The notes below the pieces were generated by a model. It was not told where the DNA came from, searched no databases, and saw only the letters and a list, made by a program, of their open reading frames with translations. Below, one piece after another: positions 8,996-16,770 of a stretch of 64,000 nt of DNA. The translations under genes were made by a program, and so were the position numbers. Position 1 is the stretch's first letter. Each line of letters begins with the position of its first letter. Source of the stretch: Paenibacillus sp. YN15 (GTDB lineage Bacteria; Bacillota; Bacilli; Paenibacillales; NBRC-103111); the NCBI RefSeq assembly GCF_003285005.1, contig NZ_QMFA01000019.1, positions 59,557 to 123,556 on the forward strand. Direction: 5' to 3'.

Positions 8996-10051
8996 TCAAG
9001 AGCATCCCATATGTTCCATAAACTCTTCAAGAACACTTTCCAAAAGTGGAAGCCCCTCCGCCAGGAACACCTCTATTCCCAGCGCGTCTAGAAGTCCATG
9101 CCAGCTTCTCGCCATGCCTTCATCGGCGAACACCAGCCTCCCGGGTCGGAAGCCCAGCCGCTCCAGCAGCTCCGGCAGCAATTCCGCCCCCTGCAGCAAC
9201 CATTCGCTCTTTTCCCGGAGCTCGGTCTGGATAATCATCCCCGACGCCTCGTCCATCATGATCAGCATCTGAGGGTATACCGGACGCTTTCCTGCTTCCT
9301 TGACCGGCATCGGCAGGAAGAATATTCCCGTCAACCAGGTTTGCTCCTCCCTCACAGGCAGCTTGCGAAGCCTGGCGATGCGGACTTGGTCTATGGGCGA
9401 GGCCGCCTGGGCATCCCCCGCCGCAGCGCTCCGGCTATCTGCATCCGCAGCTGCGGACGCGGCGGCGGGCGCCATCCAGCGGCTGCTCCAGCTAAAGCCG
9501 CCGTTCTCCGCCTTTTCCGGAACACGCACCAGAAAAGTACTCCAATCCCCTGCCAACAAGGCATCCGGGTTCCCCTGCCCCTCCCGGGCGACGATTGCCG
9601 CCTGCTCCAGGCACTGGATAAGGAAGCGGGCCTGTCCCTCCTCCCATACCGGCCATGGGGTAAATCCAGGCTCATACAACCGGAAGGTAGGCCACGAAGC
9701 CCGCCCGCGGAAGGAAAGCCCTAATGCCTTGATCTGGGCATACTCCTCGGGATACAGCTCGTCGCGGCTGTCGAAGGAGAGCATCAGGCAATGCTGGGTG
9801 AACATCAGATCCTTAGTGGCCTCGCCTCTTAGCAGAGACAGGACGGTTTCCAAGCCTGCGGTGCCCAGATATACGGCCATCCCGTACATTTCACCGCCAT
9901 TGCCCATAACCGTGCAATAGCCGATCTCTCCGTTCTCCGGATTCCGCACTCCAAAAATGTGGCAGTTGCTCAGCCAGTTCCAGCATTTTAGCTCTTTAAA
10001 AGCCGCAGCGGCATCATACAACGGCCCAGCAGCCTCCAGGGGCAGCTTCAT
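8996..10051 (-). CDS. Conserved hypothetical protein, 351 residues
   Basis: I cannot name this family with confidence; it may belong to the recently named large DUFs found in Bacillales (DUF7309/DUF6930 type). The N-terminal half (to about 150) is Trp- and aromatic-rich, with HIFGVRNPENGEIGYCTVMGNGGEMYGMAVY. Residues about 195-215 form an Ala/Ser-rich linker, and the C-terminal half (QTWLTGIFFLPMPV through EELLERLGF) ends in a second alpha/beta region. No signal or membrane segment is present. Its stop is 92 bases upstream of the typA start, on the same strand. The ATG at 10051 follows a GGAGG site. Confidence 0.7.
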   Translation of the reverse strand: MKLPLEAAGPLYDAAAAFKELKCWNWLSNCHIFGVRNPENGEIGYCTVMGNGGEMYGMAVYLGTAGLETVLSLLRGEATKDLMFTQHCLMLSFDSRDELYPEEYAQIKALGLSFRGRASWPTFRLYEPGFTPWPVWEEGQARFLIQCLEQAAIVAREGQGNPDALLAGDWSTFLVRVPEKAENGGFSWSSRWMAPAAASAAADADSRSAAAGDAQAASPIDQVRIARLRKLPVREEQTWLTGIFFLPMPVKEAGKRPVYPQMLIMMDEASGMIIQTELREKSEWLLQGAELLPELLERLGFRPGRLVFADEGMARSWHGLLDALGIEVFLAEGLPLLESVLEEFMEHMGCS

Positions 10052-10130
10052 TTGGCTTCACCTCCTCGGCACTCATTTCATTTTTATTAATCCATCTACC
10101 GAAACAGCCTTTCATTATGGAGGCGGAGGA

Positions 10131-10152
10131 ATACGCCCCGCACGGGGCGTGC
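10131..10152. terminator. Hairpin after the LiaI-like gene
   Basis: ACGCCCCGC and GCACGGGGCGT form a compact stem just past the stop of the next minus-strand gene. The T tract is weak, so a terminator role is only likely. Confidence 0.45.
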
Positions 10153-10156
10153 CGTC

Positions 10157-10639
10157 TTACCAGCTCCGCTTCCGGGTCATGATCAGCCCCACACCCACAA
10201 CAATCAGAACAAAGATGATGAAGTAGATGCCTGCGGTAAACATGAACGCAAGAGCGAAAAAAACGGCGGATAGAAGCGCCAGAATCATGGCTGCGGTAAA
10301 CACGCCCTTGCCCGCATGCCGGTCAAACAGATGAAGCTCGTACAAGCCGACGGCTACCCCGAAGATAAAGCCCGGCCACAAATAGGACATAGCTCCCCAA
10401 CCGAATATATTGCAGAAAAAGAACATGAGCGAGTAAGTAACCAGGATTCCCCCCGGCACCAAAACCCCGGCCGGCAGCACTCTGGAAAAATACAGGAAAT
10501 GAAACACAACCCCGGGCAGCAGGATGAAGACCGGCCACAGAAGCCCGCCCAAAAACGAGAATACCCCCAGTTTGCCAAGCAGCAGAATAACGGCGATGCC
10601 TATCAGCAATAATCCCACGGAATAATTGTTGCGCGTCAT
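10157..10639 (-). CDS. Membrane protein with LiaI/LiaF-like transmembrane repeats
   Basis: The 160-residue protein has about five membrane segments and almost no soluble part. It begins NYSVGLLLIGIAVILLLGKLGVF, and the pattern of short paired helices with 'GLLWPVFILLPG' resembles the LiaI/LiaF-type TM region of envelope stress proteins (DUF5668-like). Such proteins often sit beside two-component systems, but none is next to it here, so its role is open. It ends with the basic tail MTRKRSW. A strong GGGGGGATC ribosome site precedes the ATG. It appears monocistronic. Confidence 0.65.
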   Translation of the reverse strand: MTRNNYSVGLLLIGIAVILLLGKLGVFSFLGGLLWPVFILLPGVVFHFLYFSRVLPAGVLVPGGILVTYSLMFFFCNIFGWGAMSYLWPGFIFGVAVGLYELHLFDRHAGKGVFTAAMILALLSAVFFALAFMFTAGIYFIIFVLIVVGVGLIMTRKRSW

Positions 10640-10822
10640 TGCTTTGATCCCCCCAGGCAGACAGATTGCGACACATTATAGGTCTAGTTTAGCCGAAAAG
10701 GGGAGAAAATGCCAGCCGCCCTTTCCCAACCCAGTTTAGGCCGGCGGATGTGTTTGCAAAAGCCGCGAAATTGGCAGCCTTCATATGGGGGAGTATAACC
10801 GTTGCAGATTCCGCATTGGCTC

Positions 10823-10862
10823 AGGAAATAGCGGAAAATCTCCATCCGCTATTTTTCCAGCG
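10823..10862 (-). terminator. Inverted repeat after the DUF3299-like gene
   Basis: GGAAATAGCGGA and TCCGCTATTTTTCC form a stem 11 bases after the stop of the lipoprotein gene. It may end the alkaline phosphatase operon. The core ATAGCGG / CCGCTAT is also shared with the family A intergenic elements, so it may be a fragment of one. Confidence 0.5.
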
Positions 10863-10872
10863 CCCCACTCTG

Positions 10873-11742
10873 CTATTCCTTCAGCTTGGTGAAGGAAGCA
10901 TTGTATAGTCTAAACATGGTTTTGTAGCCGGACTCGTCAATCTTGATGCCCACATCCAGCCGCCCGGTAATCAGCATAGGCCCGCTGGTGTAGCGCAGCT
11001 TTTCCCCGCTATCCGTAAACGCGATCATGATCTTGTTCCAGTAGGTTTCGTCTCCGTTGTCGAAGGGGCATTCCGCACCGGGGGAGGGAATCACCAGGAA
11101 CCAATGCTTCTCAAAGGACAGCACCTCGCCCATATACCCGCGGATGGATACGGTTTTGCCGTTCAGATCCCAAAACCGCTCCGAGGGAGTATCCTGCTTG
11201 TCGTCATCGAAGAATTCCGACCATTGGATGGTACCCTCTTCTTTTTTAGCGGGCTGTGCCGCAGCCGGTGCGGAAGATGCGGCGGCTGGCGCCGCAGATG
11301 CCTGGCCGGAGGCAGTCGGCTGCTCCGGCTCCGGCGGGGCCGCCTGCGGGAACGCGGCTGGCGCTGCCGAGACGGCGGCTGCCTTCTCTGCGGCCGACGG
11401 CTGCGCAGCCGGGGCCTCCGAAGGCTGGCCGGAAGCGGCGGCCGAAGGCGCTGGCTGCGACGCAGCTGTTGCGGCGGCGGGGTCGGCCTGGGCTGCCGAA
11501 GCAGCGGGAGGCGGCGCCACGGAGGCCGCCGGACTGCCCGGCGCAGCGGAAGGCCCCGGCTGCTGCACAGCGGAGGCTGCCGACGCGGCTGCCGCCACAA
11601 CTGCAGCCGCCGCTGCCGGGCGGGCGTCGCCGAAGCTGCCGGCCGCTCCCGCCTCCCCGCCGTTGCCGCCGCAGCCTGCCGCTGCAGCCGCTGTTAGCGC
11701 CACCACCAGCACAGTTCCCATCGGTCGATTCAGCTTGCCCAT
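10873..11742 (-). CDS. DUF3299-like lipoprotein with Ala/Pro-rich linker
   Basis: The 289-residue protein has a signal sequence with lipobox AAGC near residue 24. A long, almost pure Ala/Pro/Ser/Gln linker follows (about 30-168), the kind that spans a cell wall. The C-terminal domain has the DUF3299-type pattern: W.EFF, then LNGKTVSIRGYMGEV, then FLVIPSPGAECPF. It would be anchored outside the membrane. It is the last gene of a four-gene operon behind alkaline phosphatase, an ABC ATPase and a permease, 40 bases after the permease. To my recollection, DUF3299 proteins accompany similar ATPase/permease pairs in zinc-responsive clusters of Gram-negative bacteria. The linker is GC-rich and repetitive, which may be prone to length change. 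Confidence 0.75.
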   Translation of the reverse strand: MGKLNRPMGTVLVVALTAAAAAGCGGNGGEAGAAGSFGDARPAAAAAVVAAAASAASAVQQPGPSAAPGSPAASVAPPPAASAAQADPAAATAASQPAPSAAASGQPSEAPAAQPSAAEKAAAVSAAPAAFPQAAPPEPEQPTASGQASAAPAAASSAPAAAQPAKKEEGTIQWSEFFDDDKQDTPSERFWDLNGKTVSIRGYMGEVLSFEKHWFLVIPSPGAECPFDNGDETYWNKIMIAFTDSGEKLRYTSGPMLITGRLDVGIKIDESGYKTMFRLYNASFTKLKE

Positions 11743-11782
11743 ATATGCAATCCCCTTTCTTCTGTTGGTTTTCGGGGGTCCC

Positions 11783-12988
11783 TTAACTGCGGAACAGCTG
11801 CAGCGGGTCCGCTCTGTACATGTTCAGGGCCGGAACCAGCGTCGCCAAACCGCCCAGCACCAGCGCCCCGGCCAGAAGCAGCCCCTCTCCAGGGGCCGGC
11901 GCCCATGCGGACAGCCGGATGCCGGTATAGCCGAACACCGCATCCGTAAACAATCCGCTTGCCCCGTGGCCCAACAGCACTCCCGCCGCAAGGCCGATTA
12001 CCGTAAGCATAAGCCCCTCCCCCATCAGCGTCGCCCACACATAGCTGCGGGATTTGCCGATGAGACGCAGCAGCCCCGCATCCCGCCGTCTTTCATTGGC
12101 GGCGGCTATCAGCGACAAAGACAGCGTAATCGAAGCCAACGCCACACACAGCACGGTCAAAGCGCCTGCCGCCTGGGTTCCTTTATCCGCCATATTGACC
12201 ACATCCGCCACCGCCTTGCTGGTAAATACCGCCTGGACATTGTCCAGCGCGTCGTATTTCAGCTTCAGGGCCTGAGCCCCGGTCAAGGTGGCCGGTTTAA
12301 TCATAACCGCCGTAATCTCCCGGTTCTCCCCATGCTCATTGTGATGAACCGCCCAGGCATAATCCAGAGTGGTGAACACCGCCCGGTCATCAGGGGTATG
12401 GAGCTGAGGCAGAATGCCCACTACTTTGTAGGAAAAGCTCTCATGGGCCTCGTGCTCCTCTTCCCCCTCCTCCTCATGATGCTCCTCTTCGGTCAAACCA
12501 TGGGCGCCATGGAAGGTATCCCCAACCTTGAGCCCGGCCGCCTTGGCGGCGTAAGCCCCGACAACCGCTTCCCCCGTTTCGGCATACAGCTTGCCGGAGG
12601 CCAGACGTTTGTCGCCGTACCGGACCTGAAAATAACCCGGGTCAATCCCCACAATGGGATATCCGTTGTAGCTGTCCCCGGTGGTCATGGCGAAAGCGGC
12701 AGCCGTATCCGCCTCCGCTTGGACACCCGTAAGGACGCTGTACGGCACATTGCCTGTGGGCGCGCCCACGTGGTAGAAAGTATTCAGGGCAAGCTGGGAT
12801 TCGCTTCCGTCCGCGCCGATCACCACTTCGAAGGGGCCGTAGCCCTTTTCCGCCCCCTGCTCCACCCCATCCCGCAAAAGCAGCAAAAACACCGTCAGCG
12901 CCGCCGTCACCGCCACCGCCGCAGCCGTCAAAATCGAAAGTGTCCTGCGGTGCAGCACATTGCGCCAGACCAGTTGAATGAGACTCAT
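11783..12988 (-). CDS. FtsX/MacB-like ABC transporter permease with His/Glu-rich loop
   Basis: The 401-residue protein has the MacB/LolC layout: one N-terminal membrane segment (about 17-38), a large outer domain, and three C-terminal segments from about 270 on. Within the outer domain, residues 160-183 are extremely rich in His and Glu (six His and about eleven Glu, GLTEEEHHEEEGEEEHEAHE), which suggests metal binding. ATPases with this permease type usually drive mechanical work or lipoprotein and peptide export, not classical import. Its start overlaps the ATPase stop by four bases (ATGA), so the two are translationally coupled. Together with the DUF3299-like lipoprotein and zinc-dependent phosphatase the loop points to a metal-linked role, which is inference. 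Confidence 0.85.
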   Translation of the reverse strand: MSLIQLVWRNVLHRRTLSILTAAAVAVTAALTVFLLLLRDGVEQGAEKGYGPFEVVIGADGSESQLALNTFYHVGAPTGNVPYSVLTGVQAEADTAAAFAMTTGDSYNGYPIVGIDPGYFQVRYGDKRLASGKLYAETGEAVVGAYAAKAAGLKVGDTFHGAHGLTEEEHHEEEGEEEHEAHESFSYKVVGILPQLHTPDDRAVFTTLDYAWAVHHNEHGENREITAVMIKPATLTGAQALKLKYDALDNVQAVFTSKAVADVVNMADKGTQAAGALTVLCVALASITLSLSLIAAANERRRDAGLLRLIGKSRSYVWATLMGEGLMLTVIGLAAGVLLGHGASGLFTDAVFGYTGIRLSAWAPAPGEGLLLAGALVLGGLATLVPALNMYRADPLQLFRS

Positions 12989-13716
12989 GCCGTAGCTCCC
13001 CCTTCCACCGCAGCGGATTCTCCCGCCGCGCCGAAGGAATGGCCCGACAGCACCGTATTAATCTCTCCGATGCCGATCCGTTCAGGAAACAGCTGCGCCA
13101 AATGCAAATCATGGGTCACCGTCACCAGCGTGCTCCCCTGATCGGCGCACAGCTCCAGCAGCAGGCGCATCACCAGCTCCGCCGACTCATAATCCAGACT
13201 TCCGGTAGGCTCATCCGCCAGCACCAGAGGAGGGCGGTTAATCAGCGCCCGCACAATCGCCGTCCGCTGCTGCTGGCCGCGGGACAGTTGGCCGGGCAGA
13301 TGGTCCATCCGGTCAGCCAGGCCAACCCGGCCGAACCATTCCCGCAAGAGCTTTCGCTGCTCTCCCCGCTTTCCCGCCGGAAGCATCAGCTCCACATTTT
13401 CCGCCGCAGTCAAGGAGCCGATCAGATGAAAATCCTGCATAATATAGCCCACATGGCGCAGCCGGAACCGGTCGCGCTCCGCTTCATTCCGCTCGTGGAG
13501 AGGCGTGTCCGCCACACGGAGCTCTCCGCGGTCCGCCTTCAGGATGCCGCTGAGCAAATGAAGCACGGTGCTTTTCCCGCTTCCGCTGGGCCCCAGCAGG
13601 GCCAGGCGGCCCCCGGCCTCCACAGTCCAATGCGGAATGTGGAGGATAGGAAGCCGCCTGTCCGAAACAACAAAGTCCTTGCGGACCTCGTGAAGCTTGA
13701 TCATCGCTGCGCTCAT
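12985..13716 (-). CDS. ABC transporter ATP-binding protein (MacB/LolD type)
   Basis: The 243-residue ATPase has Walker [10 protein letters not shown], the signature LSRGQQQR and Walker [13 protein letters not shown] with the following His switch (VTHD). The SLDYES pattern after Walker B is typical of the LolD/MacB/FtsE group, which works with FtsX-like permeases such as the next gene. The ATG at 13716 comes two bases after the alkaline phosphatase stop, so expression is probably coupled to it. A longer frame to 13755 would lie inside the phosphatase gene and has no separate ribosome site. Confidence 0.9.
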   Translation of the reverse strand: MSAAMIKLHEVRKDFVVSDRRLPILHIPHWTVEAGGRLALLGPSGSGKSTVLHLLSGILKADRGELRVADTPLHERNEAERDRFRLRHVGYIMQDFHLIGSLTAAENVELMLPAGKRGEQRKLLREWFGRVGLADRMDHLPGQLSRGQQQRTAIVRALINRPPLVLADEPTGSLDYESAELVMRLLLELCADQGSTLVTVTHDLHLAQLFPERIGIGEINTVLSGHSFGAAGESAAVEGGATA

Positions 13717-13718
13717 GA

Positions 13719-15428
13719 TTACGGCAGCAGAATCCGCTCGGACAGGGAATCCCAAACGAGATTCTTGCCGGTCAGCTTGCTGAAGGCGGAGAGCGGCAGA
13801 TACAGCTTGCCGTAGTCGTTTTCTGCGGTAATGGAGTCGGCGGCGCCGTTCCAGCTTACAGCCAAGGAATCCACGTTGACGGAATAGGTTCCGGCAGTAC
13901 CAGTGAGCGAAACCGCTCTGGCAGCCTCGTCATAGGCTACAGCAACGCCCAGCTTTTCAGCCAGCGCCTTGGCGGGATACAGCACTTCCTTGCTGCGGTT
14001 GATTTTGAACTTGGGATAAATCGCTTGGGCTTGCAGCTTGGCAGTAGCGGCGTCCAGATCAACGCCGAGGACCTTGGCGGAGCTTTTGGCGATGTCGGTA
14101 TTGTCCACTTGACCCTTCACCAGGTCGGCGATGGGGCCATATGCCCATACACCCACGTCTACGCCGGAGTGGCCGTGGCCGGTCCAGCCGATCAGGAGGC
14201 GTTTGGCAATCACCGCGTTATAGCTGCCCTCGCGGCCGTAGGAGGAGCCGTCGCCAGCCATGATTTGGGCGATTTCCTCATCAGTCAGGTCGGTGATCCA
14301 GGTATTGTTCTGAACGATCTGCTTGATTTCTTCCGGAGTTTGGGCGGCCTTCAGCGCGGCGGCAATGGATTCGGAGGAATGCTTTTGTTGGTCCCACAGA
14401 TCGTAATTGCTCTCATAGATGTTGTCCCGGGCCAGGGACAAACCGCCGGTTTCATGGTCGGCCGTAATAACCACGGAAGTATTGCCGTCCTTTTTGGCAA
14501 AATCCATCGCGACCTTGACGGCTGCATCGAAATCCAGCACTTCGTCAATGGTGGTGGAGAAATCGTTGGCATGAGAAGCATGGTCGATCCGGCCGCCTTC
14601 GATCATGATGGCAAAGCCGTTTGTGTCCTTGGACAGAATATCCAAAGCCTTGGTGGTCATTTGAGCCAGGCTGGGCACCGTTTCGTCACGGTCCGGAGTA
14701 TAGGCCACATGGGAGCTGTTGAACAGCCCCAGCGCCTTGCCGCCGGCGAGAGAGGAGAGGCCTGCCGCATCATAGGCAACGGCATAACCCTTGGCTTCAA
14801 ATTCGCCGATAAGGTTCTTGTCGGTCCGTTTTCCTTTTTCTGCAGTGGTCAGGAAAAACTGCTTGCCGCCGCCGAACAGCACATCGATGCCGCTGTCCAG
14901 GTATTGGCTGGCAATGGCGGACTCATTGTCCCGGTTCCGCACATGGGAGGCGTACACAGCCGGAGTTGCATGGGTGATGCGGGCCGTGGTCACAAGGCCG
15001 GTAGCCTTGCCTGCGGCTTCAGCCGCTTCCAGCACGGAGGCAAACGGCACGGAAATATCTTCATTGGATACGCTGATGCCGGCATTGTAGGTTTTGTGTC
15101 CGGTAGCGAAGGCGGTGCCCGCGGAGGCGGAATCCGTTACGATACCCGATACAATAACGCCGCCGTCCTCGCCCCGGTCGGCAAAGGTAGTGGCTTGTCC
15201 CACATAATAGCTGTCCAGCTCCAGATGGTTGATGTTCTTTATGTACTTGAGGTAATCGCGCCCGGCTGTTACTTGTGCCGGACCCATGCCGTCGCCGATC
15301 AGGACAATGAGGTTTTTGGAAACGGGAGCCGCCGTATCCGCAGCCGAAGCCTTCCGCTCCACAACAGCCGCAGGCAGCAAGGACAGCGCCAACCCGCCGG
15401 TCACAATGATTTTTGCATACTTGTTCAA
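13719..15428 (-). CDS. Secreted alkaline phosphatase with C-terminal copper-amine-oxidase-like stalk domain
   Basis: The 569-residue protein has a signal peptide (MNKYAKIIVTGGLALSLLPAA) and an alkaline phosphatase domain with metal-binding IGDGMGPAQ, catalytic serine in DSASAGTAFATG, IEGGRIDHASH and ADHETGG. It releases phosphate from organic esters outside the cell and needs zinc and magnesium. The last ~100 residues (FKINRSKEVLYPAKALAEKLGV...) resemble the copper-amine-oxidase N-like domain that many Paenibacillus exoenzymes carry. The GTTGAAC context gives an ATG start with AGGGAGAG upstream. The promoter region has repeats like PhoP boxes. It is the first gene of an operon with the ABC genes and a DUF3299-like lipoprotein. 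Confidence 0.93.
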   Translation of the reverse strand: MNKYAKIIVTGGLALSLLPAAVVERKASAADTAAPVSKNLIVLIGDGMGPAQVTAGRDYLKYIKNINHLELDSYYVGQATTFADRGEDGGVIVSGIVTDSASAGTAFATGHKTYNAGISVSNEDISVPFASVLEAAEAAGKATGLVTTARITHATPAVYASHVRNRDNESAIASQYLDSGIDVLFGGGKQFFLTTAEKGKRTDKNLIGEFEAKGYAVAYDAAGLSSLAGGKALGLFNSSHVAYTPDRDETVPSLAQMTTKALDILSKDTNGFAIMIEGGRIDHASHANDFSTTIDEVLDFDAAVKVAMDFAKKDGNTSVVITADHETGGLSLARDNIYESNYDLWDQQKHSSESIAAALKAAQTPEEIKQIVQNNTWITDLTDEEIAQIMAGDGSSYGREGSYNAVIAKRLLIGWTGHGHSGVDVGVWAYGPIADLVKGQVDNTDIAKSSAKVLGVDLDAATAKLQAQAIYPKFKINRSKEVLYPAKALAEKLGVAVAYDEAARAVSLTGTAGTYSVNVDSLAVSWNGAADSITAENDYGKLYLPLSAFSKLTGKNLVWDSLSERILLP

Positions 15429-15496
15429 CTTGATCTCTCCCTTTTTATAATTTCATATGAATATCTGAGCAAGTCTTGGTGTCATATGCTTTATTC

Positions 15497-15582
15497 ATCA
15501 TAATCGGGGAGTGTAAATGGGAGATTAACGGGAGAAAGGATTAGGTCATTGCAATGTAAAAGGGAGATTGAGATTTTGTTAA
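15497..15582 (-). promoter_or_regulatory. Candidate PhoP-box promoter of the alkaline phosphatase operon
   Basis: Reading the minus strand, TTAACA (15577-15582), TCAATC (15566-15571) and TTTACA (15555-15560) are spaced exactly 11 bases apart, as are TTAATC (15523-15528) and TTTACA (15512-15517). These fit the TT(A/T)ACA-N5 tandem pattern bound by PhoP in Bacillus. A -10-like TATGAT lies at 15497-15502, so the nearer pair covers the -35 position, the usual layout of PhoP-activated promoters. Confidence 0.6.
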
Positions 15583-15614
15583 TATTTCCCGCATTTATCC
15601 GGCTCATGTTGCAC

Positions 15615-15790
15615 GGACCCTGGTTCCGTTATTTCGCAAAAATCCGCCCTTTTCTCTCCGGAGCGGACACAGAATCCGCTAAATCTCCAAAGCCGGGGCC
15701 TCCCTCTGCTTTTGCAGGGAAATAACGAATCGTCTGTCCGCGAAAATCGAGAAACGGGCCAAATGCGGAAAATAACGACCTCTGTATCCG
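15615..15790. repeat. Family C nested inverted element, copy 1
   Basis: Left half-sites TTCCGTTATTTCGCAAAAATCCG (15615-15646) and GCGGACACAGAATCCGCTAAAT (15663-15684) are followed by inverted counterparts at 15719-15742 and 15761-15790 (AAATAACGA...TGTCCGCG and GCGGAAAATAACGACCTCTG). It lies between terC and the alkaline phosphatase promoter. The second copy is at 28554-28730. Confidence 0.82.
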
Positions 15791-15803
15791 CAAGCTGACA
15801 CGA

Positions 15804-15831
15804 CAAAAAAGCAGCCGCAAATGGCTGCCGT
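15804..15831 (-). terminator. Terminator after terC
   Basis: On the minus strand ACGGCAGCC pairs with GGCTGC around ATTTGC and is followed by TTTTTTG, 28 bases past the terC stop. Confidence 0.85.
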
Positions 15832-15858
15832 CTCCGTACCTCAGCTGAAAATCATCTT

Positions 15859-16527
15859 TTAAGCCGTTCTGCTTGGCCCCGGCTCCAGCAGCTTCTTCAG
15901 CAACCCTGCGCCCAGCACAATGCCTGCTGTTGCCCAGGGCAGGCTGCTGTGCCATAGATGACTGTTCAGCAGCTCTATCATTTTCGGGTCCTTCACCATC
16001 ATCTCCCCGGCCGTATAGCCGAGAATGCCTGCGCCCAGATAGACCAGCACCGGGAAGCGGTGCAGGAGTTTCACCACCAATGTACTACCCCAGATAATGA
16101 TGGGCACACTAAGCCCGATGCCGAGAAGAATCACGAAATAATCATTGTTGGCCCTGGCGGCGATGGCCAGCACATTGTCCAGACTCATAATAAAATCGGC
16201 GGTGATAATCGTCCAGATGGCCTTGCCCAGAGTGGACGCCTCCCTCACCTGATGGTCCTTTTCCTCATCAAGCAGCAGCTTGATGGCGATGTACAGCAAG
16301 AACAGTGAGCCGATGGCCTGGATAAAGGCCACCTTCAACAGCACCACGGCGGCAGCCGTCAGCACCAGCCGCAGGGCGATAGCGCCGAAGGCGCCCCACC
16401 AGATGGCTCTCTTCTGCTGCTTCTGCGGCAGCTTCCGGCTGGCCATGGCGATGACCACCGCATTGTCTCCGGACAACACCAGGTTGATAATCATAATCTG
16501 GATAAAAAGCAACAGCCAGTCCAGCAT
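15859..16527 (-). CDS. TerC-family integral membrane protein
   Basis: The 222-residue protein has about seven membrane segments and the TerC signature acidic residues in LVLSGDNAVVIAMA and FIMSLDNVLAIAA. TerC proteins of Bacillus (YceF, YkoY, YjbE) move or supply metal ions, and have been linked to manganese export and to loading secreted enzymes with metal. The ATG at 16527 is nine bases after GAGGGGG; an upstream ATG at 16545 lacks a site. I looked for a yybP-ykoY manganese riboswitch upstream and saw none. Its neighbours are a cation P-type ATPase (divergent) and a metal-dependent exoenzyme operon, which fits a metal role. Confidence 0.88.
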   Translation of the reverse strand: MLDWLLLFIQIMIINLVLSGDNAVVIAMASRKLPQKQQKRAIWWGAFGAIALRLVLTAAAVVLLKVAFIQAIGSLFLLYIAIKLLLDEEKDHQVREASTLGKAIWTIITADFIMSLDNVLAIAARANNDYFVILLGIGLSVPIIIWGSTLVVKLLHRFPVLVYLGAGILGYTAGEMMVKDPKMIELLNSHLWHSSLPWATAGIVLGAGLLKKLLEPGPSRTA

Positions 16528-16770
16528 GTATTTCTGCCCCCTCATTTCCAGGAATCGTCCACTCCATGTTATTAAGACTATGATTATTCATATGCGGGAC
16601 ATGACTGAAGTTTGTCCGTACCGGAAAAAAGCCGAAACCGGACAAGCCCCTGAACCGTAATATCCATCAAAGATTTGGCAAATGCTTCAGAAATCCGAAA
16701 TCGGGGTATTTGAAAAGATGCCGGTCAGACGAAATGCAAATCTCAAGAAATGCGAATCTGAATAAGGACG

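Noticed and set aside
11057..13141. 694-codon plus-strand frame across three operon genes
   Set aside because: It runs antisense through the lipoprotein, permease and ATPase genes and only stays open because of the Ala-rich linker composition.
16528..16770. Manganese (yybP-ykoY) riboswitch between terC and the cation ATPase
   Set aside because: I looked because terC and P-ATPase genes often carry it, but the conserved core pattern is not present on either strand.
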